Assembly: GCA_041661665.1 (NCBI GenBank)
Contig: JBAZTW010000042.1
Location: forward strand, 1 to 16,641
DNA length: 16,641 bases
Reading direction: 5' to 3'
From: GWC2-45-44 sp041661665
GTDB taxonomy: Bacteria; Planctomycetota; Phycisphaerae; Sedimentisphaerales; UBA12454
Of the stretch, positions 7,227 through 14,624 are shown one piece after another. The translations under genes were made by a program, and so were the position numbers. The first letter of the stretch is position 1. The number at the start of each line of letters is the position of its first letter. The notes under the pieces were generated by a model, which was not told where the DNA came from, did not search any database, and saw only the letters and a list, made by a program, of their open reading frames with translations.

Positions 7227-7682
7227 CTAACTTTTTCTCGAAGTCGGCGAGCGTCTGACGGACTGGCGGTCATCATCGCCGGTGTCCACGGAGTCTTTCA
7301 ATATTTTCATCGCCTTGCTGATGTCGGCGACTTTTAAAATGGCTGTAGTTTTCCCGCCCTTTGCACCGGCAGTGCAGTAAGCATAGGCTATATTGATATG
7401 AGCCTTGGCTAATTTTTCGGCTACGGCGGCAAAAGCGCCGGGTCTGTTCGGCAGCGTTGCGCAAAGAACCTCGGTTTCGTCGAACTGCATATTCAGATGG
7501 CTCAAAACATCCCGCATCGTTGCTGCTGACTCGCAGACGACGCGCAGTACGCCATGCTCGACCGAATCCATCACGGTCAGGGCGCTGACATTGACTTTGG
7601 CGTGTGCGAATTCAGCGAAAATCTGCGCAAGAACGCCGGGTTTGTTGACCATAAAGATGGAAAATTGTTTTTCAATATTCAT
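7227..7682 (-). CDS. Double ACT-domain protein
   Basis: A 151-residue protein made of two ACT domains, about residues 5-68 (FSIFMVNKPGVLAQIFAEFA) and 72-134 (LCATLPNRPGAFAAVAEKLA). Each has the ACT hallmark of a beta strand, a Pro-Gly turn and a helix (NKPG, NRPG). ACT domains usually bind amino acids or similar small ligands and dimerise; a free-standing pair with no enzyme domain suggests a ligand sensor or adaptor. The C-terminal tail 135-151 (DDDRQSVRRSPTSRKS) is low-complexity and basic. AAAGGA lies just ahead of the ATG. It follows the STAS gene by 16 bp, so the two are almost certainly co-transcribed. Its ligand cannot be told from the sequence. Confidence 0.88.
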   Translation of the reverse strand: MNIEKQFSIFMVNKPGVLAQIFAEFAHAKVNVSALTVMDSVEHGVLRVVCESAATMRDVLSHLNMQFDETEVLCATLPNRPGAFAAVAEKLAKAHINIAYAYCTAGAKGGKTTAILKVADISKAMKILKDSVDTGDDDRQSVRRSPTSRKS

Positions 7683-7698
7683 AGCAAATCCTTTCAGG

Positions 7699-8058
7699 TT
7701 ATTTTTTTAAATCAGCTATTGCGGATGAAGCATCGGGATAGAATTTGAAAATTTTGTCGAGGTTGGTAATTTTGAACACACGATATAATTGCGGATTTAT
7801 GCTGCTGATGACTATGTTGCCGTTGTAGGCGGCGACTTTTTTGCGGGCATCGAGCAGGATTCCAAGCGTCTGTGAGGAGAAAAACTTTATGCCTTTGAAA
7901 TCGATAATGAGATTGCGTGGTTTGGCGTCTTTTACTATTTCGGAAATTTTTTGTGTAATGTCTTCCAGGCCGCTGCCGGCTGTCAGACTGGCGACGTTAA
8001 ACGTTACCAGCGTGAAATCCTTTTCCGTCGTTATTGTTGCGATGTTGCTGTCGGTCAT
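7699..8058 (-). CDS. STAS-domain protein (anti-anti-sigma factor type)
   Basis: A 119-residue single-domain STAS protein related to SpoIIAA/RsbV, which sequester anti-sigma kinases when unphosphorylated. The core reads LIIDFKGIKFFSSQTLGILLDARKKV; one of the serines in FFSSQ occupies the position of the phosphorylatable serine of this family. The C-terminal LYRVFKITNLDKIFKFY is also typical of the family. I chose the ATG at 8058, which has GAAG about 6 nt upstream. A TTG at 8070 would add four residues (MKNN) but has no better ribosome-binding site. No anti-sigma kinase or phosphatase gene is in the window, so the partner is elsewhere. It forms an apparent operon with the downstream ACT gene. 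Confidence 0.88.
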   Translation of the reverse strand: MTDSNIATITTEKDFTLVTFNVASLTAGSGLEDITQKISEIVKDAKPRNLIIDFKGIKFFSSQTLGILLDARKKVAAYNGNIVISSINPQLYRVFKITNLDKIFKFYPDASSAIADLKK

Positions 8059-8075
8059 ATTATTCTTCAAAGAAA

Positions 8076-8146
8076 TAAGGAAGTAAGGATGTAAGGAATA
8101 CTTTCGACTATTTTCTTACTTCCTTACCTCTTTGCATCCTTACTTC
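8076..8146. repeat. Inverted repeat with two competing right arms
   Basis: The left arm around 8076-8091 (TAAGGAAGTAAGGATG) can pair perfectly over 12 bp with 8115-8126 (CTTACTTCCTTA) or over 12 bp with 8135-8146 (CATCCTTACTTC). The two hairpins share the left arm and exclude each other. The structure falls in the predicted leader of the STAS gene. The sequence is low-complexity, so chance or repeat expansion is possible. Confidence 0.55.
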
Positions 8147-8174
8147 ATTATAGCTTTATCGGCAGGAAAGTCGA
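8147..8174 (-). promoter_or_regulatory. Candidate promoter of the STAS-ACT genes
   Basis: On the minus strand there is a perfect TATAAT (8152-8147), with TCGACT (8174-8169, four of six matches to TTGACA) 16 nt upstream. It sits between the oppF stop and the STAS start. Transcription would begin near 8140. Confidence 0.45.
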
Positions 8175-8191
8175 GAGGGTTTTGCAGGAAA

Positions 8192-9151
8192 TCAGGCTTT
8201 AAAGCAGGCGGCGCGGTGGCCGACGGCTTTTTCTTCGAGTTTTGGGGCGTTTTTACTGCAAAATTCGTCGCCAATCGGGCATCTGGGGTAAAACGGGCAG
8301 CCAGCGGATGTGCCGATTTTCAGAGCTTCGCCGGAGCCGATGGAGAGTCTTTTTCGCTGGGGCACAGGAAGGGGAATCGCCAGCAGCAGCAGTTTTGTGT
8401 AAGGGTGAAGCGGGTTTTTATAGAGTGCCTCGGCGGGGGCGATTTCGACGATTTTGCCTAAATACATCACCGCGACAAAATCGCTTATAAATTCCACAAC
8501 CGACAAATTGTGAGCGATAAACAAATATGTGAGGTTAAACTGGTCCTGCAAATCCTTGAGAAGGTTCAAAATCTGACTCTGTATCGAAACATCAAGCGCG
8601 CTGACCGGCTCATCGCAGATGACTAATTTTGGTTCAAGAGCAAGTGCGCGTGCGATGCCGATACGCTGCCTCTGGCCGCCGGAGAATTCGTGCGGATAGC
8701 GGTTGATATGTTCAGGCTGAAGGCCGACTTTTTGGAGCAGGCTGCAAATGCGGCCGGTAAGCTCTGACCCTTTTGCGATTTTATGCACGATTAGCGGTTC
8801 GCCGATGATTGTGCCGACGGTCATTCGCGGATTGAGCGAACTGTATGGGTCCTGAAAAACTATCGAAATCTGCCTGCGGATTTTTCGCAATTCGGATTGT
8901 TTGACGGCAATGATATTTTGGTCTTCAAAAAAAACTTTTCCTGCCGTCGCCGGCACGAGCCGGGCGATAGTTCTGGCGACAGTGGTTTTGCCAGAGCCGC
9001 TTTCACCGACAAGGCCGAATGTTTTGCCCGTCGGAATGTCAAAGTTGATATCGTCAACCGCCTTGACATAGCCGACGGTTTTGCGAAGAAGGCCTTTCTT
9101 TATCGCAAAGTACGTTTTTAAATTTTCAACTTTTAATAAATAGTTATTCAT
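8192..9151 (-). CDS. oppF: Peptide ABC transporter ATPase, OppF/DppF type
   Basis: One of two ATPase subunits driving import by the neighbouring permeases. Numbering from the ATG at 9151 (319 residues): Walker A GESGSGKT at 49-56, Q-loop Q100, signature SGGQR at 157-161, Walker B LVICDE at 176-181, and H214 of the switch region. The C-terminal oligopeptide-transporter extension begins at PLHPYTK (247-253) and holds four cysteines (285, 291, 298, 316). In mycobacterial Opp/Dpp ATPases such cysteines have been reported to bind an iron-sulfur cluster; whether that holds here is inference. A TTG at 9166 would add five residues (MIYKK) and has AAAGG about 6 nt upstream, so the start is not settled. 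It follows oppD by 55-70 bp. Confidence 0.93.
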   Translation of the reverse strand: MNNYLLKVENLKTYFAIKKGLLRKTVGYVKAVDDINFDIPTGKTFGLVGESGSGKTTVARTIARLVPATAGKVFFEDQNIIAVKQSELRKIRRQISIVFQDPYSSLNPRMTVGTIIGEPLIVHKIAKGSELTGRICSLLQKVGLQPEHINRYPHEFSGGQRQRIGIARALALEPKLVICDEPVSALDVSIQSQILNLLKDLQDQFNLTYLFIAHNLSVVEFISDFVAVMYLGKIVEIAPAEALYKNPLHPYTKLLLLAIPLPVPQRKRLSIGSGEALKIGTSAGCPFYPRCPIGDEFCSKNAPKLEEKAVGHRAACFKA

Positions 9152-9168
9152 TTTTTTATAAATCAATC

Positions 9169-9184
9169 TCGGCCTTTAGGCCGA
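9169..9184. repeat. Short perfect hairpin TCGGCCT-TT-AGGCCGA
   Basis: A 7-bp perfect inverted repeat in the gap between oppD and oppF. A sister motif, ATCGGCC-TGAT-GGCCGAT, lies at 16584-16601. It has no T-tract for either gene, so it is better read as a dispersed repeat than a terminator. Confidence 0.6.
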
Positions 9185-9221
9185 ATTCCATAATTTTTAT
9201 TTTTTATTTTTAATCTTTGAT

Positions 9222-10202
9222 TTATTTTACATACCAGCAGGCAGCATAATGATTTTCTGAGACCTGTTTTAGTTCCGGCTCCTGCGTCTGGCATTTTTTA
9301 TCATTGCAGCCGATTGGGCATCGAGGGTGAAATTTGCAGCCGGTCGGAAAATTCAAAGGTTCAGGCACGTTTCCGCCGATGGTTTCAAGGCGTTTTGCGG
9401 TTGTTCCAAGCTGCGGCAGTGATTTTAAAAGCCCCTTGGTATATGGATGCAGCGGATTATTAAACAGTTCCGTGCAGGGGCATTTTTCGACGATTCGCGA
9501 GGCGTACATCACCGCGACATAATCCGCACGCTGCGCGACAACGCCGAGGTCATGAGTTATCAGCAGTATACTCATTTTTTCGCTCGCCTGGAGTTCGTCG
9601 AGCAAATCGAGAATCTGAGCCTGAATTGTAACGTCCAGCGCGGTTGTAGGCTCATCGGCAATCAGCAGGGCGGGCTTGCACGAAATTGCCATAGCAATCA
9701 TAACCCGCTGGCGCATTCCGCCGGAGAGCAGATGCGGATATTCATAAAGCCGTCTGGCTGGTTCGGGAATGCCGACTTTTACGAGCATTTGCTCAGCCAT
9801 TTGCCAGGCATCATCGTGCGATTTTTTTTGATGCAGGCAAATTGTTTCAGCGATTTGGTCGCCGATTGTATAAACCGGATTTAAACTTGTCATCGGCTCC
9901 TGAAAAATCATACCGATTTTATTGCCGCGGATTTTTCGCATCTGTTTTTCAGAATATTCGAGCAGATTTTTACTCTCAAAAAGAATTTTACCGCTTACGA
10001 TTTTTCCCGCCGGCTTGGGTACAAGCTGCATAATCGAAAGGGCGGTAACGCTTTTTCCGCATCCGCTTTCGCCGACCAGTGCGACCGTTTGCGAATGTTT
10101 GATGAAAAACGATACATCCTGCACGACTTTGGCTGTGCCTTTTGCCGTGTCGAAGAATGTCGAAAGGTTTTCTATGGATAATATGGCGTTATCTTCTGTC
10201 AT
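9222..10202 (-). CDS. oppD: Peptide ABC transporter ATPase, OppD/DppD type
   Basis: The second ATPase subunit, 326 residues. Walker A GESGCGKS at 44-51, Q101, signature SGGMR at 160-164, Walker B LLIADE at 179-184, D-loop ALDVT, and H217 in ITHDLGVV. The C-terminal extension (NPLHPYTKGLL at 248-258, then GCKFHPRCPIG) carries conserved cysteines 289, 295, 304 and 322, like OppF. The two ATPases should form a heterodimer, as in characterised Opp systems. Its ATG (10202-10200) overlaps the TGA of oppC (10201-10199) in the ATGA arrangement, indicating translational coupling. AAAGG lies close upstream. Confidence 0.95.
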   Translation of the reverse strand: MTEDNAILSIENLSTFFDTAKGTAKVVQDVSFFIKHSQTVALVGESGCGKSVTALSIMQLVPKPAGKIVSGKILFESKNLLEYSEKQMRKIRGNKIGMIFQEPMTSLNPVYTIGDQIAETICLHQKKSHDDAWQMAEQMLVKVGIPEPARRLYEYPHLLSGGMRQRVMIAMAISCKPALLIADEPTTALDVTIQAQILDLLDELQASEKMSILLITHDLGVVAQRADYVAVMYASRIVEKCPCTELFNNPLHPYTKGLLKSLPQLGTTAKRLETIGGNVPEPLNFPTGCKFHPRCPIGCNDKKCQTQEPELKQVSENHYAACWYVK

Positions 10203-11398
10203 ATCGCCTTTCGCAGTTTTGGGTCTATCGCGTCCCGCAGGGCTTCGCCGAGCAGGTTATACGCGGTTACGGTAAAGAAAATCGCAAGCCCTGGGAAAAT
10301 GCTGAGCCACCACAGGAATTGGCCGGATGTGCTGACGCCTGCGCTGAGCATTTGTCCCCAGCTTGGCGTTGGTGGTGCGACGCCGAAGCCAAGAAAGCTC
10401 AGTGCCGATTCGATAAATATCGCTCCTGCGATTCCGAAAGTTATATTAACCAGAACCGGGGCAATACCGTTCGGCAGCATATGTTTGAATAAAATGCTTC
10501 GCAGCGGCAGACCGAGCGAAATTGCCGATTGCACAAAATCCTGATTGCGGAGTTTGAAAAATTCCGCGCGGATAAATCTTGCATCGCCCGTCCAGCTTGT
10601 TATGCCGATAATCAGCATAATGTTGAAAAGGCTTCGCGGGAAAAACGCCACAATTGTAATAATCAAAAAGAACGTCGGTACAGACATCATAATTTCGACT
10701 AAACGCATACCGAGGAAATCTATTTTGCCGCCGAAATAGCCCATCAGCGCTCCGACGAAAATTCCGATAATGCTCGAAATACCGACAGCGACAAACCCGA
10801 CCGACAGCGAAATTCTCGTGCCGTGAATCAGTCTGCACAAAACATCCGAGCCGACATCGTCTGTGCCGAGCCAGTGTTCCTTGTCGGGCGGCTGCTGGAG
10901 GACTTTTAATTCCGTTCTGCCGTAGCCGTAAGGAACAATTGTGAATATCGCACCGGTTGCCTGACCTGATTTAATCATTGATTTATAGTCTGTCGCGTTG
11001 AGTTTGCGTGGCAGCAGTGTTTGAACCGAGGTTATGCAAATGATGAAAACAGTCAGACAGATATAAATCTGTCGCCATAAAACTCCCGGCCGCAGGAATG
11101 GGTCAACATTGCGATTGTTCCATCTCATCAGAAGTACCATACAAACGCCAGCGATGGCCGCCAGAAAAACCGAATAGTCGTTTGCGGTAAGCGAACTGAA
11201 CAGCGGAAAATATGTTTTGCCGTCGATATGAATTATAAAAGGCTTATCATTTGCGATAAACGGTGCGAACACCGCGACGGTGAACAGAAAAATAAGAAAC
11301 CACATACAGGCGAGGTTTATATAGTTAGACGAAAACTGCTGCCAAACTAATTGGCTGTAAGAAGTTCCCCAGTTTTTTTTATCGAATATTTTTTTCAT
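10199..11398 (-). CDS. oppC: Peptide ABC transporter permease, OppC/DppC type, with extra N-terminal helices
   Basis: An inner-membrane permease subunit of 399 residues, well above the ~300 of a standard OppC. The conserved part begins near GTDDVGSDVLCRLIHGTRIS (178-197) and contains the core transmembrane helices and the ATPase-contacting EAA-type loop (SAISLGLPLRSILFKHMLPN, 291-310), ending in ALSFLGFGVAPPTPSWGQML (332-351). Before it come a hydrophobic helix at 27-49, normal for the family, and two extra helices at about 75-91 and 111-129, with a soluble stretch between the first and second. Starts at ATG 11398; no strong Shine-Dalgarno is visible, and the region upstream is a repeat patch. 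The gene is on the same strand as oppB but separated by 227 bp. Confidence 0.93.
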   Translation of the reverse strand: MKKIFDKKNWGTSYSQLVWQQFSSNYINLACMWFLIFLFTVAVFAPFIANDKPFIIHIDGKTYFPLFSSLTANDYSVFLAAIAGVCMVLLMRWNNRNVDPFLRPGVLWRQIYICLTVFIICITSVQTLLPRKLNATDYKSMIKSGQATGAIFTIVPYGYGRTELKVLQQPPDKEHWLGTDDVGSDVLCRLIHGTRISLSVGFVAVGISSIIGIFVGALMGYFGGKIDFLGMRLVEIMMSVPTFFLIITIVAFFPRSLFNIMLIIGITSWTGDARFIRAEFFKLRNQDFVQSAISLGLPLRSILFKHMLPNGIAPVLVNITFGIAGAIFIESALSFLGFGVAPPTPSWGQMLSAGVSTSGQFLWWLSIFPGLAIFFTVTAYNLLGEALRDAIDPKLRKAI

Positions 11399-11410
11399 TT
11401 TTTTAAATAT

Positions 11411-11597
11411 ATCTCTGTGGCCTCTGTGTTCTCTGCCTGCCCTGAGCGTAGTCGAACAGTTTTGTAGGGTGGGCTCTTAGCCCACGCGGTTTATTTTAAA
11501 ATTCCATCGGCGACTTGTCCTCCGTAGTCTGCCGTAGCAGACGAAGGATGGAAGCCAATTCCACAAATCTTCATTCTACAATTTTCAATCTTCAATT
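11411..11597. repeat. Patch of different palindromic and degenerate repeats between oppB and oppC
   Basis: The 227-bp gap between the permease genes (11399-11625) is a mosaic. It contains CTCTGTGGCCTCTGTGTTCT at 11413-11432, CCTGAGCGTAGTCGAAC at 11440-11456, a perfect hairpin GTGGGC-TCTTA-GCCCAC (11469-11485), a perfect hairpin GTCTGC-CGTA-GCAGAC (11527-11542), and TTTTCAATCTTCAATT (11582-11597). The last is the exact reverse complement of 16 bp at 16553-16568. From memory, several of these motifs are known as intergenic repeats in unrelated bacteria. No gene or promoter is evident in the gap. Confidence 0.65.
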
Positions 11598-11625
11598 ATT
11601 TTCATGTCCATTCGCGGCTATTTTT

Positions 11626-12624
11626 TTAATCAATGCTTTCAAATGTAATTCTTGGGTCAGCAATCACATAAGCAATATCTGCAAGCAGCAGTCCCGCCAG
11701 ATTCAAAAAACCTGCGATCGTAGCCACCGCCATAACTATATTATAATCGCGTGTCGTAATCGCCTCGAAAGCAAGTCTGCCCATTCCGGGAATGCTGAAA
11801 ATACTTTCGATAATAACCGAGCCGCCAATCATCGCAGGCAGCAGCGTTGCCATAATTGTGATAATGGGGATAACGCTGTTGCGAAATGCATGGCGAAATA
11901 CGACCGTCAGATTGTCAAGCCCTTTAGCTCTTGCTGTGCGGACGTAATCGGCACGAAGATTGTCGAGCATACCCGCCCGCACCTGCTTTGTTAAATATGC
12001 CAGTTCCGCATAGCTCAGGCATAGCACCGGCAAAACTAAATGCCACAGCCGATCGCCGAGCCAAGGGAAAAATGGCAGAGAATCTGCGAAGTTGCTGCTC
12101 AGGCCGGCAGGCGGAAACCAGTTTTTGAAAGTAGGCCCGCAAAAATATCCGATGAGCATCTGGCCTGCCCACATACTCGGCAGCGACCAGAGCATAAAAA
12201 GCACGACAGAACTTGCGCGGTCGAAAAATTTCCCCTGCCGAACAGCGGTAAAAATGCCCATCGGAATCGAAATTATATAAACAGCGACAAGAGAGATGAG
12301 ATTTAAAACTAATGTAATCGGCAGACGCTCCTTGACCAAATCAATTACAGGGCGGTGATGTTTGATTGAATCGCCGAAGTCGAGCTTAACCGTTCGTTTC
12401 AGCCAGATTAGATATTGAATATGCACAGGCTTATCTAAGCCATATAGAGCCATACGCACTTTGCGGACATCGGCGGCACGCTGGGCATCCATTTGGCCGC
12501 CCGGCCCCATAGAAAGACTCACCGGGTCGCCCGGCGCAGCGCGACTAATGGCAAAAACCATTACCGTTATGCCGAGCAATGTCGGTATCATCAACAAGAT
12601 TCTGCGTATTAAATAACCAGCCAT
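11626..12624 (-). CDS. oppB: Peptide ABC transporter permease, OppB/DppB type
   Basis: An inner-membrane permease of 332 residues, normal for the family. The N-terminus MAGYLIRRILLMIPTLLGIT with FAISRAAPGDP (24-34) is the classic OppB/DppB opening, followed by a periplasmic loop and helices at about 103-125, 138-160, 196-212, 250-272 and 296-320. The EAA-type cytoplasmic loop that contacts the ATPase is RADYVRTARAKGLDNLTVVF (224-243). SVIIESIFSIPGMGRLAFEA (269-288) and the tail AYVIADPRI are also typical. It pairs with OppC to form the translocation channel. No clear Shine-Dalgarno is seen; the upstream region is AT-rich and bears the heptamer repeat. Confidence 0.95.
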   Translation of the reverse strand: MAGYLIRRILLMIPTLLGITVMVFAISRAAPGDPVSLSMGPGGQMDAQRAADVRKVRMALYGLDKPVHIQYLIWLKRTVKLDFGDSIKHHRPVIDLVKERLPITLVLNLISLVAVYIISIPMGIFTAVRQGKFFDRASSVVLFMLWSLPSMWAGQMLIGYFCGPTFKNWFPPAGLSSNFADSLPFFPWLGDRLWHLVLPVLCLSYAELAYLTKQVRAGMLDNLRADYVRTARAKGLDNLTVVFRHAFRNSVIPIITIMATLLPAMIGGSVIIESIFSIPGMGRLAFEAITTRDYNIVMAVATIAGFLNLAGLLLADIAYVIADPRITFESID

Positions 12625-12648
12625 ATAAAAAAATTAAATATCAAAGTG

Positions 12649-12680
12649 CTATCAACTAACAACTATCAACTATCAACTAT
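12649..12680. repeat. Tandem heptamer repeat (CTATCAA)
   Basis: About four and a half tandem copies of CTATCAA, one with a single change (CTAACAA), fill the short gap between the binding-protein gene and oppB. The stop codon of the binding-protein gene (12677-12679) lies in the last partial copy. Copy number could vary between strains by slippage. Confidence 0.75.
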
Positions 12681-14407
12681 TTATACCTTTGCTTTTCTTT
12701 CGGAACATACCACTCTCGTTCATCAATGCCAAGCTTATGGACAATAACATTCTGAAAATCCTTACTGAGAAAACGCTGCTCTGGTCTTGTGTAAATGAAG
12801 GTATAAGGCTGTTCTTCATGGATTATTCTATGAAAGCGATGATATAGGGCATTGCGTTTATCAGTGTCCAATGTTTGTCGTGCTTGTTCAATAAGTGAAT
12901 CAGCTTCTGGATTATTGAACCGGACATAGTTAGAACCTTTCTCTATTTGCGAAGAATGCCATATCTGGTATGGGTCGCCTTCAACACTTCCCCCCCATGC
13001 CATATTGAGAGCGTCAAAATCCCTGCTTTGTACTTTTTGCGTGAATATTGACCATTCATAAGTGTCTGGTGTAACTTCTATTCCCAATTTTGCAGCGGAA
13101 TCTTTTACTAATTTTGCTATCTGTTCATGCATGGCAAGCCCACTGGCAATCATATACTTGAATCTGAAAGGCACTCCGTCTTTGTCACGGATACCATCGC
13201 CATCGTGGTCTATCCAGCCAGCTTCATCAAGAAGCTGCGCCGCTTTTTTGGGGTCATAAGGCCATGGTTTTATATTCGGGTCACTTTGAGTGCCATATAT
13301 ATAAAACGGTCCTGTTGGAATTTCCGCATCAGGATTTCGCAGGATATATTTTTTTATGGCCTCTCTATCTATCATATAAGTCATGGCTAATCGAACTTTT
13401 CTATCCGCAAAGAACGGCCTTGCCTGATTCCATCCTATCCAAAAATATCCTGTATTTCCGGCATCCCAATAAGACAAACAATAAAATTTATTTCTGAATT
13501 CACTATCATTATTTTTTGCAGTAAACTGTTCAGGCATGGGTCTTATGTAATCCACTTGCCCGGCTTGTAAGGCCTGTAATGCTGCCGTATCATTTGTGAT
13601 AAACTTATATACTCTTTTTGTTATTTTAGGTTTTTGCCCCCAATAGTTTTCATTGCGTTTTAGGATTACCTGATTGCCGATATCCCATTTTTCAAATACA
13701 TAAGGCCCGCTTCCTATGGGGTTGCTTATTCTGGTCTTAAATTCTTGAGCATTTTTGTATTTATATACATGTTTTGGATAGATTGCCATGCCGCCCAAAA
13801 ATTTATCTGACAGAAAATAAACCTTTTTCATATAGAATTTTATTTCTTTGTCGTTTATTTTTTCATATCTGTCAACATCACGGAAGTAATTGGCATAACC
13901 GGCCGCGTCAACATTAGGGTCAGTTATTGTGTTGAAGGTAAAAATAATATCGTCTGTTGTTATTGGTACGCCGTCAGAGAATTTAACATTATCCCGCAGC
14001 TTAAAATAAATTTCCAATCCATCATTTGAAACTGAGAATTTTTCTGCCAGTATCCCCTTTAATTTAAAATCATTTGGTTCATATGCTGTTAATGGTTCAA
14101 AAATGCTATCATTAACAATCCATCTTGTTGACCATGTTGCAGATTCTACTATCGGATTGAGTGTTGCCGGTTCGCCTTCTACGTTCCAGATAAGCCAGTC
14201 GCCATCATCGCCGGGGTAATTACTTTCGGAGATATTGTTTACGGCCAGTTGATTATTATTTTGTCTTTGTCCTGACACGGCATCTAAAATAAAGTTCAAT
14301 CGCTGATATAATCTGTCCGATTGAATCATACCGAGAACCTGCATTGTAATCATTGCCGCAAGCAGCACAAAAAACAAAAACGTCAATATTCCAGAACGAC
14401 TATTCAT
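12677..14407 (-). CDS. oppA: Membrane-anchored peptide-family substrate-binding protein (SBP family 5)
   Basis: The 576-residue solute receptor of the importer, facing the periplasm. Residues 1-6 are polar and 7-28 form a hydrophobic helix (ILTFLFFVLLAAMITMQVLG); no lipobox cysteine exists, so it appears to be held by an uncleaved helix. Residues 29-68 are a polar, Asn/Gln-rich stalk. The family-5 fold begins near residue 70 (WLIWNVEGEPATLNPI). Typical stretches are LAEKFSVSNDGLEIYFKLRD (120-139), FSDGVPITTDDIIFTF (143-158), NPIGSGPYVFEKW (229-241) and the AGWIDHDGDGIRDKDG segment near 400. GGAG lies about 6 nt before the ATG. Substrate is uncertain: peptides are likeliest, but this family also binds nickel, sugars and other solutes. 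Confidence 0.93.
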   Translation of the reverse strand: MNSRSGILTFLFFVLLAAMITMQVLGMIQSDRLYQRLNFILDAVSGQRQNNNQLAVNNISESNYPGDDGDWLIWNVEGEPATLNPIVESATWSTRWIVNDSIFEPLTAYEPNDFKLKGILAEKFSVSNDGLEIYFKLRDNVKFSDGVPITTDDIIFTFNTITDPNVDAAGYANYFRDVDRYEKINDKEIKFYMKKVYFLSDKFLGGMAIYPKHVYKYKNAQEFKTRISNPIGSGPYVFEKWDIGNQVILKRNENYWGQKPKITKRVYKFITNDTAALQALQAGQVDYIRPMPEQFTAKNNDSEFRNKFYCLSYWDAGNTGYFWIGWNQARPFFADRKVRLAMTYMIDREAIKKYILRNPDAEIPTGPFYIYGTQSDPNIKPWPYDPKKAAQLLDEAGWIDHDGDGIRDKDGVPFRFKYMIASGLAMHEQIAKLVKDSAAKLGIEVTPDTYEWSIFTQKVQSRDFDALNMAWGGSVEGDPYQIWHSSQIEKGSNYVRFNNPEADSLIEQARQTLDTDKRNALYHRFHRIIHEEQPYTFIYTRPEQRFLSKDFQNVIVHKLGIDEREWYVPKEKQRYK

Positions 14408-14427
14408 AAAAACTCCATAATGAATGC

Positions 14428-14601
14428 CTAATAACTCCTAACATTATTACTATCAGAAGCGTTGGAGGACAGTTTTTTTTCGAGGTTGATTAATTTTTGA
14501 TTGAAACGCTCTGATTTTTGAAATGCCAGAAATTGCAAAAGTAATATAACGCCCATCAGAGCTATAAAGAAAAATCCTTTTAGCGACAGGCGGTTATTCA
14601 T
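14428..14601 (-). CDS. 57-residue membrane protein resembling the anchor of the binding protein
   Basis: A short gene read from the minus strand: ATG at 14601, TAG at 14430-14428. AGGGAT lies 5 nt upstream of the ATG, a good ribosome-binding site. The product has a basic start (MNNRLSLKG), one hydrophobic helix at about 9-27 (GFFFIALMGVILLLQFLAF), and a short charged helix (QKSERFNQKLINLEKKL) that could form a coiled coil. Aligned without gaps to the N-terminus of the substrate-binding protein encoded 20 bp downstream, about 12 of the first 41 residues are identical, including MN-R at 1-4 and the pattern S-x-R-x-x-Q-x-L after the helix. It probably assists or assembles with the importer. Alternatively it is the remains of a duplicated binding-protein gene, but its intact frame and ribosome-binding site argue for a real small protein. 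Confidence 0.7.
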   Translation of the reverse strand: MNNRLSLKGFFFIALMGVILLLQFLAFQKSERFNQKLINLEKKLSSNASDSNNVRSY

Positions 14602-14624
14602 TGCATCCCTGCTCTTTTATTTAT

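Noticed and set aside
9447..9884. A 145-residue plus-strand frame opposite oppD
   Set aside because: Entirely antisense to the conserved ATPase motifs; no ribosome-binding site or recognisable domain.
11515..11994. A 159-residue plus-strand frame opposite oppB
   Set aside because: It starts in the repeat patch and lies antisense to the strongly supported OppB reading; its composition (many Cys, His, Arg, Asn) is that of a shadow frame.
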